Positions 7,932 to 17,666 are shown, numbered from the stretch's first letter. The stretch is DNA of 64,000 nucleotides from Bosea sp. AS-1 (GCF_002220095.1 NZ_CP022372.1:3878501-3942500), one strand, 5' to 3'. The notes: generated by a model not told the origin, from the sequence alone. Numbers and translations are program-made.

Positions 7932-9698
7932 TCAGAGCCTGTAGGCCGTCCTCACCCCGCCCCAGTGACGGCCGCGCACCCTGACGGGAGCGCCGATCTC
8001 GCTGAAGATCTCCGGCCCGCGGCCGACATCCTGGTGGGAGCGCTGGGCAAGGAAGGGCCGGACGGAGCGGCCGAATCCGATGCCGACGCGGTCGTCGAAT
8101 ATCCGCCGGTTGCGGACATAGGCCGCATTCCAGGCGGGATCGCCGCCGCGCGGCGGCAGCGAAAAGGCGGCGTTGTGGACCGGGACATAGCCGTTGCGGT
8201 CACCGACGACGGCAAAGGCCAGGCGCGGGTCGCTGGCGAGCATCGCAGCCAGGATCGGTGGCAGCACGGCTTCCAGCGCGGGCAGGCTCGGGCTCAGATA
8301 TTGACGCGGCTCGCTGCCCTCGACAGCCGCGTAGCGGGTCGTGAAAAGCTCGGCCTCGCTGGTCAGCCCGCGCTCGAGAGCCTCCTCCATCGCCGTGCCG
8401 ATCTGCCGGGCGAAATCCTGGGCGCGCTCGATCAAGGGGCGATAGCTGCGTTCGAGCTCTTCCATGGCGAACGCCAGCGCATCGCTGCCGGCCGCAGCCT
8501 CCGGCGCGAAGGCGATGTGCAGCCCCTTGTCGCTCACCGCCGTCATCCGGCAAGGCAGTGTCGGCAACCCGTCGATCGTGACCTCGCCGGATGCGCCGGA
8601 CCAGCGCCGCGCCTCGGGCGCATCGGCCAACAGGGCACCGCCCCGGCCGAGATCGATGACCTCCCCGGCAATGTCGAGATCGCCCAGCGACAGCCGGGCG
8701 CCACGCGCCGCCGGGAAGCGGTCATGGCGGCGGCGGTCGGCGAAGGGCGAGTGCCTGAGCGTCGGCTTGAAGCGCCGCAACATGTTGCCGACAAGGCGCC
8801 CGCCCCGTTCGGTGGCGCGGCGCACCTGCTCGCTCTCCAGCATGGTGGCCTGCGCGATGCGGTCGATTTCGTCGGCGCGCCGTGCAACGCCGTTGACGAA
8901 ATCGGCCGTCTCGCGCGCATTGCGGGAGAGTTCGGCCGTCGTCGTCGCCTGTTCCTGGGAGGCGGTGCCGATCAACCCCATGATCGGATTGACCTCGCGG
9001 ACGATCTGGAGCGCGTCGTTGACGATCTCGGTCGAGCCCTGCGCCGCCTCGGTCAGGCGATCGACCCGAGCGCGGATGTGCTCGGCCGCCTCGCTGACCT
9101 CGATCGAGAGCGACTTCACCTCATGAGCGACGACGCCGAAACCGCGCCCGGCCTCTCCGGCGCGGGCGGCCTCGATGGCGGCGTTCAACGCCAGCAGATT
9201 GGTCTGACGGGCGATGTCGGCGATCGAATCGACGATGCCGCGGATCTCGCCGGTCGCGGCCGCCAGCCCATCGAGCATCACCGTCGCCTCGCCGGCGCGC
9301 GAAACCGCCGCGTCGAGCCTGCTGCGCAGGCTGGCGAGCGAGACATCGACCTTCTCAGCGACATCCGAGACCTGCTGGCTCGCCGTCGCCAGAGCGGAGG
9401 CATTCTCATTGGCCGAGACCACAGCGACCCGCATGCCGCCGGCGCTTTCAAGGATCGTCCGCGAATCCCGCTCGAAGCCGGCGGAAAGCTGGCCCGCCTC
9501 GCCAAGTTCGCGGGTGAGCTTGTGCATCGCCGACAGGATTTCGGCTTCGATATCGTCCACGGCGGCCGAAGCGGTCGCGCTGTCCACGACGAAGACGTCG
9601 GATCCGGGCCGGGCGGCCTGCGTCGGCAGAGCCGGAACCGGTGTGTCCGTTCCGGCGATCTTCCCGGCGCCGAACCAGCGCCGAATCCTGCCCGTCAT
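7932..9698 (-). CDS. Soluble methyl-accepting chemotaxis receptor with PilZ domain
   Basis: 588 aa from the ATG at 9698, preceded by GAGGGG; an upstream GTG at 9725 is an alternative. No transmembrane segment is visible, so the receptor should be cytoplasmic. The MCP signalling hairpin tip sits around residues 140-190 ([24 protein letters not shown], cited in part). After it comes a PilZ-type region (DRRRHDRFP plus DLGRGGALL), which in known proteins binds cyclic di-GMP. The C-terminal 200 residues form a sensor-like region ([29 protein letters not shown]). The sensor is at the C-terminus, an unusual order. Confidence 0.88.
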   Translation of the reverse strand: MTGRIRRWFGAGKIAGTDTPVPALPTQAARPGSDVFVVDSATASAAVDDIEAEILSAMHKLTRELGEAGQLSAGFERDSRTILESAGGMRVAVVSANENASALATASQQVSDVAEKVDVSLASLRSRLDAAVSRAGEATVMLDGLAAATGEIRGIVDSIADIARQTNLLALNAAIEAARAGEAGRGFGVVAHEVKSLSIEVSEAAEHIRARVDRLTEAAQGSTEIVNDALQIVREVNPIMGLIGTASQEQATTTAELSRNARETADFVNGVARRADEIDRIAQATMLESEQVRRATERGGRLVGNMLRRFKPTLRHSPFADRRRHDRFPAARGARLSLGDLDIAGEVIDLGRGGALLADAPEARRWSGASGEVTIDGLPTLPCRMTAVSDKGLHIAFAPEAAAGSDALAFAMEELERSYRPLIERAQDFARQIGTAMEEALERGLTSEAELFTTRYAAVEGSEPRQYLSPSLPALEAVLPPILAAMLASDPRLAFAVVGDRNGYVPVHNAAFSLPPRGGDPAWNAAYVRNRRIFDDRVGIGFGRSVRPFLAQRSHQDVGRGPEIFSEIGAPVRVRGRHWGGVRTAYRL

Positions 9699-9854
9699 GC
9701 GCCCCTCGATCTCACGCAGCGTCACGCCCCACCTTATTGCGGCGCTCCGTTAACAAAGGCTTCTACGAACCGCGCCCCGGCCCTGCCCTCGGCGCAATGG
9801 ACCCGCTCCGAAAGGCCCTGTATGGCTTGGCTTTCCGCATCTGGAACATCGGCC

Positions 9855-10994
9855 ATGAGCCAGCACAGCTATGACGTGATCGTCGCCGGGGTCGGCGCCA
9901 TGGGATCGGCGGCGTGCTGGCATCTCGCCCGCCGGGGCCTGAAGGTGCTCGGCCTGGAGCGCTTCGACCTCGGCCATACGATGGGCTCGTCGCACGGGCT
10001 CTCCCGCATCATCCGCCTCGCCTATTTCGAGGGCTCGCAATATGTGCCGATCGTGCGGCGGGCCCATGAGCTCTGGCGTGAAACCGGCGAGCAGGCCGGA
10101 CTGAAGCTGCTCCACGTCACAGGCTCGCTCGACCTCGCGCCGGAAGGTGGCGGCCCGGTCGAATCCTCGCTGCAATCCTGCCTCGACCATGGGCTGACCC
10201 ACGAGGTGATCGATGCCGCCGAGGTGATGCGCCGCTTCCCCGGCTTCCAGCTTCCGGCCGGCCATCTCGGCCTGTGGCAGCCTGACGGCGGCTTCGTCGC
10301 CTCCGAGAAGGCGATCTACGCCCATGTCGGGCTGGCCCAGGCGCATGGGGCCGAGATTCGCACCAACGAACCCCTCCTCGACTGGACGCCGACGGCGCAG
10401 GGCGGCGTCGTCGTCCGCACCGAGCGCGGCACCTATTCCGCCGGGCGCCTCGTCATCACCTCCGGCGGCTGGATCTCCGACGCCGTGCCGGCGCTCGGCC
10501 AGCGGGTGAACACGGTCAAGCAAGCGATCGGCTGGTTCACGACGCGCCGGCCGGAGCTGTTCCGCGAGGGCGCCTTCCCCGTCTTCATCCTCCATGTCGA
10601 CGAAGGCAATTTCTACGGCTTCCCGCTCTATGAGCACCCCGGCTTCAAGCTCGGTGGACCGCATTTCGGCCGCGAGCCGATGGATCCGCGCGAGCCGGAC
10701 CGGACCCCGAGCCCGAACCAGGTCGCGATGATCCGCGAATGCCTGGCCCGCTATATCCCGGACGCCGCCGGCGAACCGCTGACGCTCAAGGGCTGCGTCT
10801 ACACCGTCTCGCCGGACGAGCATTTCATCATCGACGCAGTGCCCGGCGCCCCGCAGGCGGTCTTCGCCTCGGCCTGCTCGGGCCACGGCTTCAAATTCGC
10901 CAGCGCGATCGGCGAGATCCTGGCCGATCTCTCGACCGTCGGCCAATCGCCCTTCGATCTCACGCCCTTTTCGCTCTCCCGCTTTGCCGCGTAA
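9855..10994 (+). CDS. Sarcosine oxidase / N-methyltryptophan oxidase-type flavoenzyme
   Basis: 379 aa. An N-terminal dinucleotide fold (VIVAGVGAMGSAACWHLARRG) binds FAD. MGSSHGLSRIIR is typical of monomeric sarcosine oxidase, MSOX. The covalent flavin Cys of the family lies in KGCVYTVSPDEHFIID, followed by CSGHGFKF. Family enzymes oxidise N-methyl amino acids to the amino acid, formaldehyde and H2O2; which substrate is used cannot be read from sequence. The open frame extends 1.9 kb upstream, antisense to the MCP gene, but the ATG at 9855 matches the family N-terminus. A DMT exporter follows 26 nt later. Confidence 0.9.
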   Translation: MSQHSYDVIVAGVGAMGSAACWHLARRGLKVLGLERFDLGHTMGSSHGLSRIIRLAYFEGSQYVPIVRRAHELWRETGEQAGLKLLHVTGSLDLAPEGGGPVESSLQSCLDHGLTHEVIDAAEVMRRFPGFQLPAGHLGLWQPDGGFVASEKAIYAHVGLAQAHGAEIRTNEPLLDWTPTAQGGVVVRTERGTYSAGRLVITSGGWISDAVPALGQRVNTVKQAIGWFTTRRPELFREGAFPVFILHVDEGNFYGFPLYEHPGFKLGGPHFGREPMDPREPDRTPSPNQVAMIRECLARYIPDAAGEPLTLKGCVYTVSPDEHFIIDAVPGAPQAVFASACSGHGFKFASAIGEILADLSTVGQSPFDLTPFSLSRFAA

Positions 10995-11020
10995 GCGACT
11001 TTTCCCGACAGGATAGCGCC

Positions 11021-11917
11021 TTGGCCAGCGCAGCCGACAACCGCCGCGGCATTCTCTTCATGCTCGCGGCGATGACGCTCTTCGTCTGCAACGACACGCT
11101 GATGAAGCTCGCGCGCGAGGTCTACCCCGCCGGGCAGGCCCTGACGCTACGCGCCGTCTTCGCCGTCGCGATCGGCATCGCCCTGGTCTTCGTCGTCAAG
11201 GAGAACGACCGTCTCGCCATGGCGCTGAAGCCAAGGGTCATCCTGCGGGGCCTGCTGGAGGCGGCCAGTGCACTGGCGTTCAGCTGGTCGCTCGGGCTCC
11301 TGCCGCTCGCCACCATGACCGCGATCAACATGGCCTCGCCCCTGCTGATCGTGATCCTCGCCGTCGCGCTGCGGATCGAGAACGTCGGCTGGCGACGAAC
11401 GCTTGCACTGATCGTCGGCTTCGCCGGGGTGCTGATCGTGGTGCGCCCAGGTGCCGACAGCTTCGGCCCGGCGGCGATCGTCGCCCTGATCAGCACGGTC
11501 TTCACCGCCGGCCGCGACCTCGCCACGCGGACGATCGGTCCGGAAGTGCCTTCAACCGTCGTTTCGCTGACCACCACGGTCCTCGTCGGGCTGCTCGGGG
11601 CGGGTTTCGGCCTGACCGAGACCTGGCTGCCCGTCTGGCGCCATGAGGTGCTCTACGTTCTGGGGGCCTCGCTGCTGGTGACGGCTGGCACTTTCTGCAT
11701 CATCAGCGCCTTCCGCCGCTCCGATGTCAGCGTGGTTTCACAGTATCGCTACGCGGTGATCGCGATTGCCGCCCTGATCGGCTATCTCGTCTGGGGCGAC
11801 ATTCCCGACGGCATGGCCTTCGCCGGCATCGCGCTCATCATCGGCAGCGGCCTCTACACCATGCACCGCCAGCGCAAGCGGCCCGATTCCCAGCTCAAGC
11901 TCGACAAGCACGCCTGA
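11021..11917 (+). CDS. EamA/DMT family transporter
   Basis: 298 aa, about ten hydrophobic helices in two EamA halves (first: GILFMLAAMTLFVCNDTLMK; second half from SFGPAAIVALIS). The TTG at 11021 is favoured because AGGA lies about 7 nt upstream and the product begins LASAADNRRG; an ATG at 11060 is the alternative and would cut into helix 1. DMT proteins mostly export amino acids or metabolites; substrate unknown. It sits 26 nt after the flavoenzyme gene, so the two may form an operon. A terminator follows. Confidence 0.88.
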   Translation: MASAADNRRGILFMLAAMTLFVCNDTLMKLAREVYPAGQALTLRAVFAVAIGIALVFVVKENDRLAMALKPRVILRGLLEAASALAFSWSLGLLPLATMTAINMASPLLIVILAVALRIENVGWRRTLALIVGFAGVLIVVRPGADSFGPAAIVALISTVFTAGRDLATRTIGPEVPSTVVSLTTTVLVGLLGAGFGLTETWLPVWRHEVLYVLGASLLVTAGTFCIISAFRRSDVSVVSQYRYAVIAIAALIGYLVWGDIPDGMAFAGIALIIGSGLYTMHRQRKRPDSQLKLDKHA

Positions 11918-11942
11918 GCGGATTCTCCCAGGCGCGAAAAGC

Positions 11943-11970
11943 AAACGGGCCCGTGAGGGCCCGTTTCGTC
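11943..11970. terminator. Terminator shared by convergent genes
   Basis: Perfect 10-bp stem (aaacgggccc at 11943-11952 with gggcccgttt at 11957-11966) and GTGA loop, with A/T runs at both ends, between the DMT gene (+) and the dehydrogenase gene (-). It could act in both directions. Confidence 0.8.
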
Positions 11971-11995
11971 AGTGTGGATGCCGCGCGGCGGTCGC

Positions 11996-12862
11996 TCAGC
12001 GCTGCAGCCGGGCGATGAGACTGGACGTGTCCCAGCGATTGCCGCCCATCTTCTGGACGTCGGCGTAGAACTGGTCGACCAGCGCGGTCACCGGGAGCTG
12101 CGCACCGTTGCGGCGCCCCTCGTCGAGGACGATGCCGAGATCCTTGCGCATCCAGTCGACGGCGAAGCCGAAATCGAACTTGTCCTGGTTCATCGTCTTG
12201 CCGCGGTTCTCCATCTGCCAGGAACCGGCGGCGCCCTTGGAGATCACTTCGAGCATCGTCTCGACATCGAGCCCGGCGCGCTTGGCGAAGTGGATGCCCT
12301 CGGACAGAGCCTGGACGAGGCCGGCGATGCAGATCTGGTTGACCATCTTGGTGAGCTGGCCCGAGCCCGCAGGCCCCATCAGCCGGCACATCCGGGCATA
12401 AGCCGCGATGACCGGCTCGACGCGGGCGTAGGTTGCGGGCTCGCCGCCACACATCACGGTCAGCACGCCGTTCTCGGCGCCAGCCTGGCCACCCGAGACG
12501 GGCGCATCGACGAAGCCGAAGCCGCCCTGCTTCGCCGCCGCGTCGAGCTCGCGCGCGACATTGGCGGAGGCGGTGGTGTGGTCGACGAAGACCGCGCCCT
12601 TCTCCATGCCGGCGAAGGCGCCGTTCTCGCCGATCGTGACCGAGCGCAGATCGTCGTCATTGCCGACGCAGGCGAAGACGATCTCCTGCCCTTTCGCCGC
12701 ATCGGCCGGGGTCGGTGCAGAGAGCCCGCCATGCTGGGCCACCCAATCCTGAGCCTTCTTCGGGTTGCGGTTGTAGACCGTGACCTCGTGCCCCTTGGCC
12801 TTGAGATGGCCGGCCATGGGGTATCCCATCACGCCGAGACCGATGAATGCGACTTTGGCCAT
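11996..12862 (-). CDS. NAD(P)-dependent beta-hydroxyacid dehydrogenase
   Basis: 288 aa, 3-hydroxyisobutyrate / tartronate-semialdehyde reductase family. The N-terminal Rossmann motif VAFIGLGVMGYPMAGHL, substrate motif FVDAPVSGGQAGAENG and the catalytic Lys region GSGQLTKMVNQ are all clear, with a C-terminal helical domain (DFGFAVDWMRKDLGIVLDEG). Length is typical. It reduces or oxidises small hydroxyacids; whether it is a 2-hydroxy-3-oxopropionate reductase or 3-hydroxyisobutyrate dehydrogenase cannot be decided from sequence. It appears monocistronic, with the methionine aminopeptidase gene divergent across 137 nt. Confidence 0.9.
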   Translation of the reverse strand: MAKVAFIGLGVMGYPMAGHLKAKGHEVTVYNRNPKKAQDWVAQHGGLSAPTPADAAKGQEIVFACVGNDDDLRSVTIGENGAFAGMEKGAVFVDHTTASANVARELDAAAKQGGFGFVDAPVSGGQAGAENGVLTVMCGGEPATYARVEPVIAAYARMCRLMGPAGSGQLTKMVNQICIAGLVQALSEGIHFAKRAGLDVETMLEVISKGAAGSWQMENRGKTMNQDKFDFGFAVDWMRKDLGIVLDEGRRNGAQLPVTALVDQFYADVQKMGGNRWDTSSLIARLQR

Positions 12863-12999
12863 GCCGAACTCCCGCTTTTATCCTTCGAAGACCGTCCCGC
12901 TTTAGCGCGCGCCAGCCGGGTCGGGAAGGCGGATGCGCGCCAGCCGCCCATGCGGCTTTTCCCGTTGCAGCCGGGAGGCAGGCGGCTTAGCTCGGGTTC

Positions 13000-13752
13000 A
13001 TGACCATTTCGAACGAAGACGAACTGCAGGCGCTCAAGGAGATCGGCGGGATCGTGGCCCGCGCGCTCGCCGCCATGGGCAAGGCCCTCGAACCCGGCAT
13101 GACCACGGCCGAGCTCGACGCGATCGGCCGCGACTATCTCGAACGCCATGGCGCGCGCCCGGCCCCGGAACTCGCCTATGACTTCCCGGGCGCGACCTGC
13201 ATCAGCGTCAACGAGGAGATCGCCCACGGCATCCCCGGCGAGCGGCGCATTCTTGCAGGCGATCTCGTCAATATCGACGTCTCGGCGGAGAAGGACGGTT
13301 TCTTCGGCGATACGGGCGCTTCCTTCGCCGTACCGCCGGTCAAGCCCAAGCTGGAGCGCCTGTGCCGCGACGGCCGGCGCGCACTCTGGGCCGGAATCGG
13401 GCAGGTCGGCGCGGGCAAGCCGCTTGCCGGCATCGGCCAGGCGGTCGGCCGCTTCGCCGAGAAGAACGGCTATACGCTGGTGCGCAACCTGGCGAGCCAT
13501 GGCGTCGGCCGCTCGCTCCACGAGGAACCGACCGAGATCGCGACCTGGCCCGACAAGCGCGAGCGCCGGACCATGACGAACGGGCTCGTCTTCACCGTCG
13601 AGCCGTTCCTGTCGCTGGGTGCGGACTGGGCGGAGCAAGGCGACAACGATCGCTGGACGCTCTACAGCGAGCCCTGCGCGCCCACCGTCCAGTACGAGCA
13701 CACCGTCGTCGCGACCCCGCGCGGCGCCGTCGTGCTGACGCTGCCGGGCTGA
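13000..13752 (+). CDS. map: Type I methionine aminopeptidase
   Basis: 250 aa, pita-bread fold. The metal ligands are visible: Asp in LVNIDVSAEKDG, Asp in FFGDTGASF, His in NLASHGVGR, Glu in FTVEPFL and Glu in VQYEHTVV. It removes the initiator Met from nascent proteins. No N-terminal zinc finger is present. The loop between the second Asp and the His is slightly divergent from housekeeping MetAPs (RDGRRALWAGIGQVGAGK), so this may be an accessory paralog (inference). It converges with the ABC permease gene 12 nt away. Confidence 0.93.
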   Translation: MTISNEDELQALKEIGGIVARALAAMGKALEPGMTTAELDAIGRDYLERHGARPAPELAYDFPGATCISVNEEIAHGIPGERRILAGDLVNIDVSAEKDGFFGDTGASFAVPPVKPKLERLCRDGRRALWAGIGQVGAGKPLAGIGQAVGRFAEKNGYTLVRNLASHGVGRSLHEEPTEIATWPDKRERRTMTNGLVFTVEPFLSLGADWAEQGDNDRWTLYSEPCAPTVQYEHTVVATPRGAVVLTLPG

Positions 13753-13764
13753 GGCTCCACCAGC

Positions 13765-14481
13765 TCAGCGCAGCGCCAGATGCCGGCTGAGCCGGAGCTC
13801 GATGCGATCCCAGACGCGCCGGATGATCTCGACCAGCACCAGATAGATCAGCGCCGCATAGAGATAGATCGAGAGATCGAAGGAGCGTGCGAAGGCGAGC
13901 CGCGTCGCGCCCATCAGATCGAACAGCGTCACCAGCGAGGCGACGGCGCTGGACTTGATCATCACGATCAGTTCGTTGCCGAGCGGGCGCAAGGCGAGGA
14001 TCATCGCCTGCGGCAGGATGACGAGCCGCAAGGTCGCCCAACGATGGAAGCCGAGCGAGGCGGCGCCCTCGAACTGGCCGCGCGGAATGGACTGGATCGC
14101 ACCGCGCAGGATCTCGGCCTGATAGGCGGCGGTGTTCACCGTGAAGGTCAGGGCGGCGCAGTAGAACGGATCGCGGAAGAACCACCACAGCCCGGTATCC
14201 TGCCAGAAGACACGGAACTGGCCGAGGCCGTAATAGACCAGGAAGAGCTGGCAGAGCAGCGGCGTGCCGCGGAAGAAGGTGGTGTAGCCGTTGACGGCCA
14301 CCTGCACCCAGCGTGGCCCGTAAAGCCGCGCGATGGCGAGCCCCAGTGCCATGGCGAAGCCGATCAGCACCGAGATCACCACGAGCTCGACCGTGACCCA
14401 GAGGCCGGTCGCCATCCGGCAGCCGTAGTTCTGCAGGACTTCGCTGCCCAGGATATGACCGGGATATTCGCACCAGTTCAT
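13765..14481 (-). CDS. Polar amino-acid ABC transporter permease (HisM type)
   Basis: 238 aa with about five membrane helices. The EAA loop (ILRGAIQSIPRGQFEGAASLG) that docks the ATPase is clear. Start ATG at 14481 overlaps the stop of the upstream permease as ATGA, indicating coupled translation; the open frame extends further upstream but only antisense/shadow sequence. It pairs with the 14478-15206 permease and the solute-binding protein at 15281. No ATP-binding gene is present in this cluster, so the ATPase must come from elsewhere in the genome. Confidence 0.9.
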   Translation of the reverse strand: MNWCEYPGHILGSEVLQNYGCRMATGLWVTVELVVISVLIGFAMALGLAIARLYGPRWVQVAVNGYTTFFRGTPLLCQLFLVYYGLGQFRVFWQDTGLWWFFRDPFYCAALTFTVNTAAYQAEILRGAIQSIPRGQFEGAASLGFHRWATLRLVILPQAMILALRPLGNELIVMIKSSAVASLVTLFDLMGATRLAFARSFDLSIYLYAALIYLVLVEIIRRVWDRIELRLSRHLALR

Positions 14482-15206
14482 CGCGTCGCGCCCCCGAAGG
14501 CGGCGAAGCCGCGGTTGGCGCGCCGTTCCATCCGGTCGATCGCACTGGCGGAGATCAGCGAGAAGATCAGGTAGATCAGCATCGCCGCTCCGAAGAACAG
14601 GAACGGCTCCTTGGTCACCACATTGGCGCGGGTGGTGATGAACATGATGTCCGGCAGGGTGATGACCGAGACCAGCGAGGTCTCCTTGAGCAACACCATC
14701 CAGTTGTTGCCGAGCCCGGGCAGCGCGACACGGATGAGCTGCGGCAGCACGACGAGGCGGAAGGCCTGCGCCTTGCTGAGGCCCAGCGCCGCGGCGGCCT
14801 CGCGCTGGCCCTTCTGGATCGAGTTCAACGCGCCGACCCAGACCTCGCTGGAGAAGGCGGAGAGGACGACGCCGAGCGCGATCATCCCGGCTACGAAGGG
14901 CGGCATGCTGAAGGAGCCGGGCAGGCCGAGATTCACCCACAGATGCTGGAGCAGGAGCTGCACGCCGAAATAGATGATGTAGAGCGTGAGCAGTTCCGGC
15001 ACGCCGCGGAAGATCGTGGTGTAGAGCGTGGCGATAGCGCGCAGCAGCGTGCTGTCCGAGCGCTTGCCGAGCGCGACGAGGAGGCCGAGCGCCAGGCCGA
15101 AGGGCAGCGTCGCGAGCGCGATCGAGATGGTGACGCCGGCCCCCTGCAACAGGGCCCAGCCCCAGCCGCCGGGACCGAAGCCAAGCAAGGCGAGTTTATC
15201 GAGCAT
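14478..15206 (-). CDS. Polar amino-acid ABC transporter permease (HisQ type)
   Basis: 242 aa, inner-membrane subunit of an amino-acid importer. Hydrophobic helices begin at GAGVTISIALATLPFGLALG. The HEM/His-permease motif TTIFRGVPELLTLY and the EAA loop (ALNSIQKGQREAAAALGLSK) are present. It lies 74 nt downstream of the binding-protein gene, from which it is separated by a 26-nt perfect palindrome, and overlaps the next permease by 4 nt. Confidence 0.92.
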   Translation of the reverse strand: MLDKLALLGFGPGGWGWALLQGAGVTISIALATLPFGLALGLLVALGKRSDSTLLRAIATLYTTIFRGVPELLTLYIIYFGVQLLLQHLWVNLGLPGSFSMPPFVAGMIALGVVLSAFSSEVWVGALNSIQKGQREAAAALGLSKAQAFRLVVLPQLIRVALPGLGNNWMVLLKETSLVSVITLPDIMFITTRANVVTKEPFLFFGAAMLIYLIFSLISASAIDRMERRANRGFAAFGGATR

Positions 15207-15234
15207 GCTGATGCCGAGGCAGGAGAAGCTGAAG

Positions 15235-15260
15235 CCCGCCGGTCCGGCCGGACCGGCGGG
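15235..15260 (-). repeat. 26-nt perfect palindrome between binding protein and permease genes
   Basis: CCCGCCGGTCCGG followed immediately by its exact reverse complement. It lies after the solute-binding gene stop and before the first permease in the direction of transcription. Such intercistronic hairpins often stabilise the upstream mRNA segment, so binding protein outnumbers permease; that role is inferred. There is no T-tract. Confidence 0.7.
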
Positions 15261-15280
15261 AACGGTTCAGGAGAACCGGC

Positions 15281-16054
15281 TCACTCGTACTTGAACCACT
15301 TGTCCTCGAGCTTCTTGTGCGAGCCGTCGGCCATGGTCTCGGCGATCGCCTTGCTGATCATGTCGCGGAGGGCGGTGTCGGACTTGCGCACCGCGCCGGC
15401 GACGCCCGGGCCGTGGATGGCCTCGTCGCGCTTCACCTCGGCGATCTTGCGGCAGCAATCCTTGCCCTGTCCCTTGAGGAAGTCGGCTAGCGCCAGCGCG
15501 TCGGCGACGATGTAGTCGAGGCGGCCGTTCAGCAGGTCGAGATTGGCCTCCTCCTGCGTCGGATACAGGCGGATGTCGGAGTCCTTGTAGAACTTCTCGA
15601 GAAAGTTGGCGTGGATGGTCGAGCCCTGCGTACCGACCGACTTGCCCTTGAGCGCCGCCGGCGAGATGTCGTCCGACTTGGTGCTCTTCGGCCCGATCGC
15701 CCAGATCGGGGTCTTGCTGTAGACGGAGGTGAAGTCGACCTGCTTCTTGCGCTCGTCGGTCGCGTTCATGCCGGCAAAGATGACGTCGTACTTGTTGGCC
15801 TGCAGCGCCGGGATGATGCCGTCCCAATCCTGCACCACCCAGGTGCATTTCACCTTCATCTTCTCGCAGAGCAGATTGCCGTAATCGATCTCGAAGCCCT
15901 CGAGCTCCTTCTTGGCGTTCAGGTTGTTGTAGGGCGGATAGGCGCCTTCCGTGCCGATCCGAATCTCCTTCCATTCCTTGGCCTGGGCGAGAGCGCCTGT
16001 CGCGCCAGCCAGCGTCAGCGCCGCAGCCGCGACGAAACGAACGAAACCTTTCAT
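15281..16054 (-). CDS. Amino-acid ABC transporter solute-binding protein
   Basis: 257 aa, periplasmic. The ATG at 16054 was chosen because GGGAGG lies 5 nt upstream and a signal peptide follows (MKGFVRFVAAAALTLAGATGALAQ); the frame runs 44 codons further upstream without a site. The SBP_bac_3 pattern is clear: IRIGTEGAYPPYNN, GFEIDYGNLLCEKMKVKC, WDGIIPALQANKYDVIFAGM, VDFTSVYSKTPIWAI. This resembles lysine/arginine/ornithine or histidine binding proteins. First gene of the importer operon with the two permeases; substrate not assignable. Confidence 0.92.
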   Translation of the reverse strand: MKGFVRFVAAAALTLAGATGALAQAKEWKEIRIGTEGAYPPYNNLNAKKELEGFEIDYGNLLCEKMKVKCTWVVQDWDGIIPALQANKYDVIFAGMNATDERKKQVDFTSVYSKTPIWAIGPKSTKSDDISPAALKGKSVGTQGSTIHANFLEKFYKDSDIRLYPTQEEANLDLLNGRLDYIVADALALADFLKGQGKDCCRKIAEVKRDEAIHGPGVAGAVRKSDTALRDMISKAIAETMADGSHKKLEDKWFKYE

Positions 16055-16263
16055 GGGACCTCCCGCAGTTTCGGAGCCGCCGGCTTTGCTGTTGTCCCGG
16101 TCGGCCTCCGCTGCGACAGATTGGGCGCAGTTTCGCGCCGCCCGCAAGAGGGAGCGGCGCAGCTTTTTGCGGCGCAGCGCGCCCAAGCAGGCGCCAAAGC
16201 CGTCAATACTGCCAAAGGAGAAGACCGGGCCGGCCGTGGCCCTCGCCCCGGGGCGGGCGTCGT

Positions 16264-17466
16264 TCAGCGACGCGAATCAAGCACCGCGACGATCCAGATC
16301 GCGAGGCCACCCAGCGCCAGTGCGGCGCCGACCCAACCCGTAGAGGTCCAGCCGTAACCGGCCGCGATCGCCATGCCGCCGAGCCAGGGGCCGAGCGCAT
16401 TGGCCGTGTTGAAGGCGCTGTGGTTGAGCGCCGCGGCCAGCGTCTGCGCATCTTCGGCAACGTCCATCAACCGCGTCTGCAGCATGGCGCCGAGGCCACC
16501 GCCGCTGCCGATCATGAAGATGACCAGCGAGACCGCCCAGATGTTGCCGGCGGCGAAGGGAAAGGCCGCGAGCCACAGCGCGCTCCAGAGCAGGAGCCCG
16601 GCCGTCGCGGGAACCAGCGCCCGATCGGCCGCCCAGCCGGCGAGGAGCGTGCCGAAGGTCAATCCAAGCCCGAAAGCGACGAGCACCACAGGCACGACCG
16701 CCGGCGCGACGCCCGTCACCTCCATCAGGGTCGAGGCGACATAGGTGTAGACCGCGAAAAGCCCGCCGAAGCCGATCGCGCCCGTGGCGAGCGTCAGCCA
16801 GACCTGCCGGCGCTTCAGCGCGCCAAGCTCGCGCAGGGGGCTGGCGCCGGGCTGGACGGCGTCGCGCGGCGCAAACAGCGCGATCAGCAGCACGGTCAGC
16901 ACGGCCAGCGCCGCGACGATGCCGAAACCGGCGCGCCAGCCGAGCACCTGCCCCATCCAGCTCGCTGCCGGCACGCCGAGAATCGTCGCGACGGTCAGCC
17001 CGAGCATGACGCGCGCCACCGATTGCGCCCGGCGGTTCGGCGCCGAAAGCGAGGCCGCAACCAGCGCCGCGACACCGAAATAGGCGCCATGCGGCAGGCC
17101 GCTGAGGAAGCGGAAGGCCAGCATCCAGTGATAGCTCGGCGCCAGCGCGCTCAGGAGATTGCCGAGCGCGAAGACGCTCATCAGCCCGATCAGCAGCGTC
17201 CGGCGCGGAACCCGGGCCGCCAGCACCGCGATCAGCGGGGCACCGACGACGACACCAAGCGCGTAGATGCTGATGACATGCCCTGCGGTCGGCTCGTCGA
17301 TGCCGAGCCCGGCCGCGAAATAGGGCAGCAGGCTCATCGAGGCGAATTCGGTGGTGCCGATGGCGAATCCGCCCATGGCGAGCGCGAACAGCACGAGCCC
17401 GACCGGGACGGTCCCGGCGGCAGGCACGGAGGTGTTCAGGCTGCGATCATGCGCGGCGAGAGACAT
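16264..17466 (-). CDS. MFS transporter, drug/sugar efflux type
   Basis: 400 aa with 12 predicted helices. The ATG at 17466 (MSLAAHDRS) is preferred; a frame start at 17499 adds 11 residues. Family features of AraJ/YdhP-type DHA1 exporters are visible: GTTEFASMSLLPYFAAGLGI, ISIYALGVVVGAPLIAVLAARVPRR (motif A region) and FRFLSGLPHGAYFGVA. Likely a proton-driven exporter of drugs, sugars or small metabolites. Divergent from the spermidine-synthase-like gene by 200 nt. No regulator is adjacent. Confidence 0.88.
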   Translation of the reverse strand: MSLAAHDRSLNTSVPAAGTVPVGLVLFALAMGGFAIGTTEFASMSLLPYFAAGLGIDEPTAGHVISIYALGVVVGAPLIAVLAARVPRRTLLIGLMSVFALGNLLSALAPSYHWMLAFRFLSGLPHGAYFGVAALVAASLSAPNRRAQSVARVMLGLTVATILGVPAASWMGQVLGWRAGFGIVAALAVLTVLLIALFAPRDAVQPGASPLRELGALKRRQVWLTLATGAIGFGGLFAVYTYVASTLMEVTGVAPAVVPVVLVAFGLGLTFGTLLAGWAADRALVPATAGLLLWSALWLAAFPFAAGNIWAVSLVIFMIGSGGGLGAMLQTRLMDVAEDAQTLAAALNHSAFNTANALGPWLGGMAIAAGYGWTSTGWVGAALALGGLAIWIVAVLDSRR

Positions 17467-17666
17467 GGCGAAGGCTTTCGGAAAAAGGGGCAGCAGCAAT
17501 GCTGCACCGCAACATCAGATAGTCATGACTCGTGCGCTACGGCAATGGCAGAAGATGGCGAGAGGCATGACACAGGCGCATACCGCGCCTTCCGCCTCGC
17601 CTGCCGGGCCGGTCCGCGGTAAACCCGGCCGGAAAGCGCCGCCTCCCCCTTCGACGTGAGAACCCG

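Noticed and set aside
7965..9854. Long N-terminal extension of the sarcosine-oxidase frame
   Set aside because: Antisense to the MCP gene, whose motifs are certain; the flavoenzyme family starts at the ATG at 9855.
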